Shown here piece after piece: positions 7,328 through 10,062 of a DNA stretch of 10,062 nt. The stretch lies in assembly GCA_016214925.1 (NCBI GenBank), contig JACRMO010000247.1, forward strand, positions 1 to 10,062. Reading direction: 5' to 3'. The position numbers and the translations under genes were made by a program. This stretch comes from Gammaproteobacteria bacterium (GTDB taxonomy: Bacteria > Pseudomonadota > Gammaproteobacteria > Thiohalobacterales > Thiohalobacteraceae). How positions within the stretch are numbered: position 1 is the stretch's first letter; each line of letters opens with the position of its first letter. The notes under the pieces were generated by a model that did no database searches, was not told where the DNA came from, and saw only the letters and a program-made list of their open reading frames with translations.

Positions 7328-7463
7328 TGTAGGAGCGGGCTGAAGGTGAGGCGCTTGCGCCGACAGACTGCGCCAAGAGACTGCGCCAAGAGACTGCCCA
7401 GGGACATTGCCTGCGAACCGTTCGCGGCCGCTACCCTGAAGGGCACGAGAGGCCGCTCCCACA
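7328..7463 (+). repeat. Palindromic extragenic element with internal 13-bp tandem repeat
   Basis: The ends TGTAGGAGCGG (7328-7338) and CCGCTCCCACA (7453-7463) are inverted copies with 10 of 11 bases matching, a REP-like pattern known from gammaproteobacteria. Inside, AGACTGCGCCAAG is repeated exactly at 7365-7377 and 7378-7390, with a degenerate third copy at 7391-7403. A second short palindrome lies near 7410-7430. The element fills the gap between gspN and the YkgJ-type gene. Confidence 0.7.
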
Positions 7464-7491
7464 TGACGTTTTATCAATCCGGAGTTGAACG

Positions 7492-7887
7492 ATGCTCAGT
7501 AGAATTCCCGTCAAGGTCGAAATCACGGCCGAGAACAAATGCGGCTTTTGCACCAATTCGAAGTGCTGCACCTATATTACCCAGAAGATCAACGGTCCGC
7601 GTTCGCGCGACGATTTCGATCACCTGTTATGGCAGCTCTCGCATGAGAACGTACAGGCCTACAAGGACGAAGACGGCTGGTTCCTGCTGGTGAACAACAC
7701 CTGCAAGCATCTGCAGAAGGACGGACGCTGCGGGATTTACTTCACCCGCCCGCAGGTCTGCCGCGATCATACCAACGACTATTGCGAGTACGATGCCCCG
7801 GCCGAGGATAGCTTCGATCTGTTCTTTGATGGCTACGAGAGCCTGCTGAAATATTGCCAGAAGCGCTTCAAAAACTGGGGAAAATAG
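7492..7887 (+). CDS. YkgJ-family cysteine cluster protein
   Basis: The 131-residue protein has the YkgJ-type (CxxCxxxxCC) cluster, thought to bind zinc or an iron-sulfur centre; its function is not established. Cysteines are at 17, 20, 25, 26, 71, 80, 90, 98 and 122. The arrangement CGFCTNSKCC near the N-terminus, then CKHL, RCGIYFTRPQVCR (79-91) and DYC, is the family pattern. There is no signal peptide or membrane segment, so it is probably cytoplasmic. GGAG at 7481-7484 lies 7 bp before the ATG. It is separated from gspN by the repeat element and probably does not belong to the secretion operon. It ends 28 bp before a strong shared terminator. Confidence 0.85.
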   Translation: MLSRIPVKVEITAENKCGFCTNSKCCTYITQKINGPRSRDDFDHLLWQLSHENVQAYKDEDGWFLLVNNTCKHLQKDGRCGIYFTRPQVCRDHTNDYCEYDAPAEDSFDLFFDGYESLLKYCQKRFKNWGK

Positions 7888-7915
7888 GCTGCTCTGCCGT
7901 CCCGTCAGGCAAAAA

Positions 7916-7950
7916 GAAAGCCCGCCCATCAAAGGAATGGGCGGGCTTTC
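7916..7950. terminator. Bidirectional intrinsic terminator
   Basis: The arms GAAAGCCCGCCCAT (7916-7929) and ATGGGCGGGCTTTC (7937-7950) pair perfectly over 14 bp around a 7-base loop. On the minus strand TTTTT follows directly (7915-7911), so it is a strong terminator for the histone-like gene. On the plus strand the arm ends in TTTC without a longer T-run, so it is weaker there. It lies between convergent genes. Confidence 0.9.
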
Positions 7951-7983
7951 GGTCTGGCTCAAGGCCGGAGCGGTCTGCGCAAT

Positions 7984-8253
7984 TTAGGCCGCTGCTGCCT
8001 TCTTCTTGGCTACGCGTTTCTTCGCAGCCTTTTTCTTTCCGGTCTTCTTTTTGGCTGCCTTTTTCTTCGCGGCCTTTTTCTTGCCGCCCTTCTTCTTGGC
8101 TACCTTTTTCTTCGCAGTCTTCTTGGCTGCGGATTTCTTGCTGACCTTCTTTTTAGCTACCTTCTTCTTTGCTGCCACCTTCCGGCGTGGGCCGGCGACC
8201 TTCTTCTTGGTCGCGACTTTTTTCTTGGATGCGGCTTTCTTACGAGTTGCCAT
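7984..8253 (-). CDS. Lysine/alanine-repeat histone H1-like protein
   Basis: The 89-residue protein is almost entirely KKKA/KKKV repeats: 42 lysines and 4 arginines, with no aromatic residue. Such proteins resemble the C-terminal tail of eukaryotic H1 and bacterial H1-like or AlgP-type tails, and are expected to bind DNA or RNA non-specifically in the nucleoid (family knowledge; the role here is inference). The start follows GGAG with an 8-bp gap, and a TATACT box lies about 40 bp upstream. The stop is followed by the strong terminator at 7916-7950. The DNA is a string of near-repeats, so its length may vary between strains. The full-length open frame on the opposite strand is a by-product of this composition. 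Confidence 0.85.
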   Translation of the reverse strand: MATRKKAASKKKVATKKKVAGPRRKVAAKKKVAKKKVSKKSAAKKTAKKKVAKKKGGKKKAAKKKAAKKKTGKKKAAKKRVAKKKAAAA

Positions 8254-8291
8254 CTGAGTTTCTCCAAGTGATTAACAGGGGTCCGTGGCTG

Positions 8292-8297
8292 AGTATA
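8292..8297 (-). promoter_or_regulatory. Probable -10 box of the histone-like gene
   Basis: TATACT on the minus strand (8297-8292) would start transcription near 8285, giving a leader of about 30 nt. The -35 region, CTGGAA at 17 bp, is weak. An AT-rich stretch with two six-base T-runs lies upstream (8311-8340). Confidence 0.4.
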
Positions 8298-8395
8298 AAC
8301 AGCTCGCGACAAAATTCCAGTTTTTTGACGAAGATTTTTTCAGCGCTGGCGTCGCGCGCTGTCGATGTATGGATGTCGATCGATCATGAACATGT

Positions 8396-8854
8396 TCATT
8401 CGAGGTCGAGTATGTACTGCCACTGCGCAACGCTTACCGGCATGATCGAGAGTCGATTGCCGCGTCGCAGTAGTTGCATGTCGGCCAGTTCCACATGCGT
8501 TTTGAGTTCGTCGAGCGTGATGACACGGGCGAATTTGCGCTCGAATTTCACGTCGACCATGTCCCAGCGCGTGTTGTCCGGCGTGCTCTTGGGGTCGTAA
8601 TACGTGCTCTCGGGATCGCCGGCGGTGTGGTCTGGATATCCGGCGCGGACAATACGGGCGATGCCGACAATACCGGGCGCGGCACAGTTGGAATGGTAGA
8701 AGAACACGAGATCGCCGACCTGCATCTGATCGCGCAGCATGTTGCGGGCCTGGTAGTTGCGCACGCCGTCCCAGTGCTCGGTCTGCTTGGGGCGCTTGCG
8801 CAGGTGGTCGATGCCGAACACGTCCGGTTCGGTTTTCATGAGCCAGTAGTTCAT
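8396..8854 (-). CDS. EVE-domain protein
   Basis: The 152-residue protein is a single EVE domain (PUA-like fold, related to YTH), a family proposed to bind modified bases in RNA or DNA. The start MNYWLMKTEPDVFG, then HWDGVRNYQARNMLRDQMQVGDLVFFYHS (27-55), the GIVGIARIV strand (61-69), the YYDPKS segment (85-90) and DVKFERKF (101-108) are the classic features; the aromatic Trp28 and Tyr34 are among the likely ligand-cage residues. It follows fau by 35 bp on the same strand, so the two are probably co-transcribed. No strong Shine-Dalgarno sequence is visible. The substrate in this organism is unknown. Confidence 0.92.
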   Translation of the reverse strand: MNYWLMKTEPDVFGIDHLRKRPKQTEHWDGVRNYQARNMLRDQMQVGDLVFFYHSNCAAPGIVGIARIVRAGYPDHTAGDPESTYYDPKSTPDNTRWDMVDVKFERKFARVITLDELKTHVELADMQLLRRGNRLSIMPVSVAQWQYILDLE

Positions 8855-8889
8855 GGGGGTGTTTCCGGGAATGGGTTGGCGGGGGTTGA

Positions 8890-9504
8890 TCAGCGGCTGA
8901 GATAGAGGTGCCGGTCGGTAACGACGGCGTGCAAGGGTACGTCCCAGGGCTGACTCGGCAAGCGCGCATGGCGCTGGAAGTCGTAGGCCAGACCGATCAA
9001 GCGTGGACGCAGCCAGCGGGTGTGGTGGCGCAGATAGGCGAAGCTGCGGTCATAGAAACCGCCGCCCATGCCCAGGCGATGACCGTGTGCATCGAAGGCG
9101 ACCAAGGGTGTCAGTACCAGATCCAGCGCCAGGGGCGAGGCGCGTGTGTGGGCGGCGCGCGCCGGTTCCGGAATACCGAAGCGGTTGTCGACGAGGTGCG
9201 TGTCCGGGGTATAGCGGGCGAACCAGAGACGGTTCTCGCCGTGCGGCAGCAGTACCGGCAGATAGACGCGCTTGCCCATTTCCCAGGCGCGTTCGATCAG
9301 CGGCGCGGTGTCGAGTTCGCCGTCGGCGGGCAAATAGGCGGCAATGCGCCGGGCATTGCGGAACGCATGATGATTCAGCAAGTGGCGCGCACAGTCATGC
9401 GCGCATTGCCAGCGCTCATGCTCGGTAAGCGCACGGCGTGCCGCGCGCATCTGGTCGCGCAGTTCACGTCGGGCGTTCTGTGCAGAAGTCGGAACGGCGT
9501 TCAA
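8890..9504 (-). CDS. fau: 5-formyltetrahydrofolate cyclo-ligase
   Basis: The product converts 5-formyl-THF to 5,10-methenyl-THF using ATP, in the cytoplasm. It is the fau/ygfA family gene usually next to 6S RNA. From the TTG at 9504 it is 204 residues: the opening helix ARRELRDQMRAARRALTEHE (11-30), YLPADGELDT (57-66), KRVYLPVL (78-85), GHRLGMGGGFYDR (141-153, the nucleotide-binding signature), IGLAYDFQ (170-177) and WDVPLHAVVTD (187-197). No in-frame ATG fits: the nearest internal one (9450) would delete most of the first helix. The frame is also open upstream to 9693 through structured repeats that are unlikely to be coding. The start is therefore uncertain; see the finding on the C7 run. 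EVE follows after 35 bp. Confidence 0.9.
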   Translation of the reverse strand: MNAVPTSAQNARRELRDQMRAARRALTEHERWQCAHDCARHLLNHHAFRNARRIAAYLPADGELDTAPLIERAWEMGKRVYLPVLLPHGENRLWFARYTPDTHLVDNRFGIPEPARAAHTRASPLALDLVLTPLVAFDAHGHRLGMGGGFYDRSFAYLRHHTRWLRPRLIGLAYDFQRHARLPSQPWDVPLHAVVTDRHLYLSR

Positions 9505-9545
9505 GCAGGGGGGGAATTCAATTTCATTGAAGAGGTGCGCCCTCG

Positions 9546-9651
9546 CCGATGGGAGGTTGCGGAGCAACCTTTCCGTTGGGGGATTGCCAAGGGGAGCGTC
9601 GGAACGCTCACCCTTGGCAGTCAGCCCGCGCAGGACTTGTCCGAGCAGGCG
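9546..9651 (-). repeat. Structured tandem repeat, copy 2 (next to fau)
   Basis: Read on the minus strand, this copy starts with a 35-nt conserved block (9651-9617) that can form GCCTGC/GCGGGC with an inner GGAC/GTCC. Next comes a long hairpin of arms GCCAAGGG/CCCTTGGC (9618-9586), a spacer with a smaller hairpin GGTTGC/GCAACC (9569-9555), and a conserved 15-nt end block (9560-9546). It lies 42 bp from the fau start and probably forms part of the fau leader RNA. Confidence 0.75.
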
Positions 9652-9669
9652 TAATTCAAACCAGATGTA

Positions 9670-9754
9670 CCCATCACCGATGGGAGGTTGCAAGGAGGGA
9701 GAAAGGATTCTCCTTCCTTGCAGTCAGCCCGCGCAGAACTTGTTCGAGCAGGCG
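9670..9754 (-). repeat. Structured tandem repeat, copy 1 (next to 6S RNA)
   Basis: This copy has the same 35-nt block (9754-9720, 33 of 35 identical to copy 2; the two differences pair with each other) and the same 15-nt end block (9691-9677, identical). The central hairpin (9721-9690) has unrelated sequence to copy 2 but pairs over 14 bp with one mismatch or G-U pair. A 6-bp hairpin CCCATC/GATGGG follows at its end (9684-9670). It begins 8 bp after the 6S RNA closing stem. Confidence 0.75.
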
Positions 9755-9762
9755 AATACGGT

Positions 9763-9955
9763 GAGACACCCTCCGCATCTGCCGTCGCGGCCTTCGACCT
9801 TGAACCATAGGTTCATGTGGGGACAATGACGAGTGCTTTAGGCTTACCGCACGCAGGCGGTCATGCACACCGAACTCGCAACCAAGCCCCCGGGGTCGAT
9901 GATTATCGGCTCAAGAGTGCTACTAGCCACTAACCTGCAATACAGAGGATGCCTC
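9763..9955 (-). ncRNA. ssrS: 6S RNA
   Basis: 6S RNA binds sigma-70 RNA polymerase and mimics an open promoter, damping transcription in stationary phase. Evidence: the closing stem pairs 9955-9939 with 9779-9763 over 17 bp, with several G-U pairs. The conserved internal GAGCCGATA (9913-9905) matches the same motif in the E. coli RNA, and the late hairpin TGAACC/GGTTCA (9815-9802) is also conserved. The length, about 193 nt, is typical (about 184 in E. coli). Its position just upstream of fau is the classic gammaproteobacterial arrangement. The 3' end is probably made by processing, as I see no terminator before fau. Confidence 0.9.
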
Positions 9956-9962
9956 GGCGAGA

Positions 9963-9992
9963 AGTATACTCCAGCTCTGTAGGTTGGGGTGA
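9963..9992 (-). promoter_or_regulatory. Probable 6S RNA promoter
   Basis: TATACT on the minus strand (9968-9963) lies 7 bp upstream of the inferred first base of 6S RNA (9955). A weak TCACCC (9992-9987) is 18 bp upstream in the -35 position and lies inside the palindromic repeat at 9978-10062. Confidence 0.55.
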
Positions 9993-10062
9993 GGCGGTTC
10001 TTGCCGAACCCCAACACGGCACACCGGGAAATGATGTTGGGATTCGCTGCGCTCACCCCAAC
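9978..10062 (+). repeat. TGTAGG-type palindromic element (reaches window end)
   Basis: The arms GTTGGGGTGAG (9983-9993) and CTCACCCCAAC (10052-10062) are perfect 11-bp inverted repeats. A third arm, ACCCCAAC (10008-10015), can also pair with the left arm, so two foldings compete. The end TGTAGG at 9978 matches the other two palindromes in the window. The right end is cut by the window edge. I see no gene between 9956 and 10062. Confidence 0.7.

Noticed and set aside
6619..7464. 281-codon minus-strand frame
   Set aside because: It is antisense to gspN and runs into the palindromic element.
8006..8257. Phe/Ala-rich 83-residue frame on the plus strand
   Set aside because: It is the mirror of the AAG/GCC codons of the histone-like gene. 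The minus strand has a ribosome binding site, a -10 box and a terminator.
8340..8361. Possible terminator: hairpin CAGCGC/GCGCTG next to a six-base run
   Set aside because: The T-run precedes the hairpin on the plus strand and becomes an A-run after it on the minus strand, so polarity is wrong for an intrinsic terminator of EVE.
9505..9693. N-terminal extension of fau through the structured repeats (ORF from 9693)
   Set aside because: The extension translates the repeat hairpins. The repeat differences follow base pairing, not codons, and one is non-synonymous in that frame. fau homologues start at the ARRELR helix.
9546..9754. CRISPR-like pair of repeats
   Set aside because: There are only two copies of unequal length. 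The central parts are self-complementary hairpins, not unique spacers, and no cas gene is present.
9674..9868. Small minus-strand frame through 6S RNA and repeat copy 1
   Set aside because: It overlaps the structure-supported 6S RNA. Its resemblance to the fau extension is just the DNA repeat.

Overview
The window is high-GC bacterial DNA that reads like a gammaproteobacterium, perhaps near Chromatiales or Acidiferrobacterales (inferred from gene content and protein style, not from a search). Three things point there: a complete gspG-N type II secretion run, a 6S RNA gene next to fau as in gamma-proteobacteria, and several palindromic extragenic repeats.

Layout: (1) positions 3-1571, minus strand: thiD followed by thiE (thiE runs off the left edge). 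The 252-bp gap between them holds repeat debris: a small TGTAGG palindrome, a pair of direct repeats and an imperfect inverted-repeat element. (2) 1765-7326, plus strand: eight tightly packed genes, gspG-H-I-J-K-L-M-N. They encode the pseudopilins and the inner-membrane assembly proteins of the type II secretion system. Four of the seven junctions are 4-base start/stop overlaps. The gspC, D, E and F genes are not here. (3) 7328-7463: a palindromic repeat element with a 13-bp tandem repeat inside it, then a small YkgJ-type cysteine-cluster gene (7492-7887). (4) 7916-7950: a perfect 14-bp hairpin terminator between convergent genes. (5) 7984-9955, minus strand, in transcription order: 6S RNA (ssrS), a pair of structured repeats, fau (5-formyltetrahydrofolate cyclo-ligase), an EVE-domain protein, and a lysine/alanine-repeat histone H1-like protein. 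(6) 9978-10062: another palindromic repeat, which reaches under the probable -35 region of the 6S promoter.

How the parts work together: ThiD makes HMP-pyrophosphate and ThiE joins it to the thiazole phosphate to give thiamine phosphate. GspG-K form the pseudopilus, GspL and GspM anchor it and couple it to the missing ATPase GspE, and GspN is an accessory inner-membrane protein. The ssrS-fau pairing is classic and links the RNA polymerase regulator 6S RNA with one-carbon metabolism.

The most interesting unexplained signal is between ssrS and fau. Two copies of a roughly 85-110 nt element share nearly identical ends. Their central hairpins have unrelated sequences, yet both pair along their length. 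The only two differences in the 35-nt conserved end compensate each other in a base pair. This looks like a structured RNA or structured repeat family, not protein-coding DNA.
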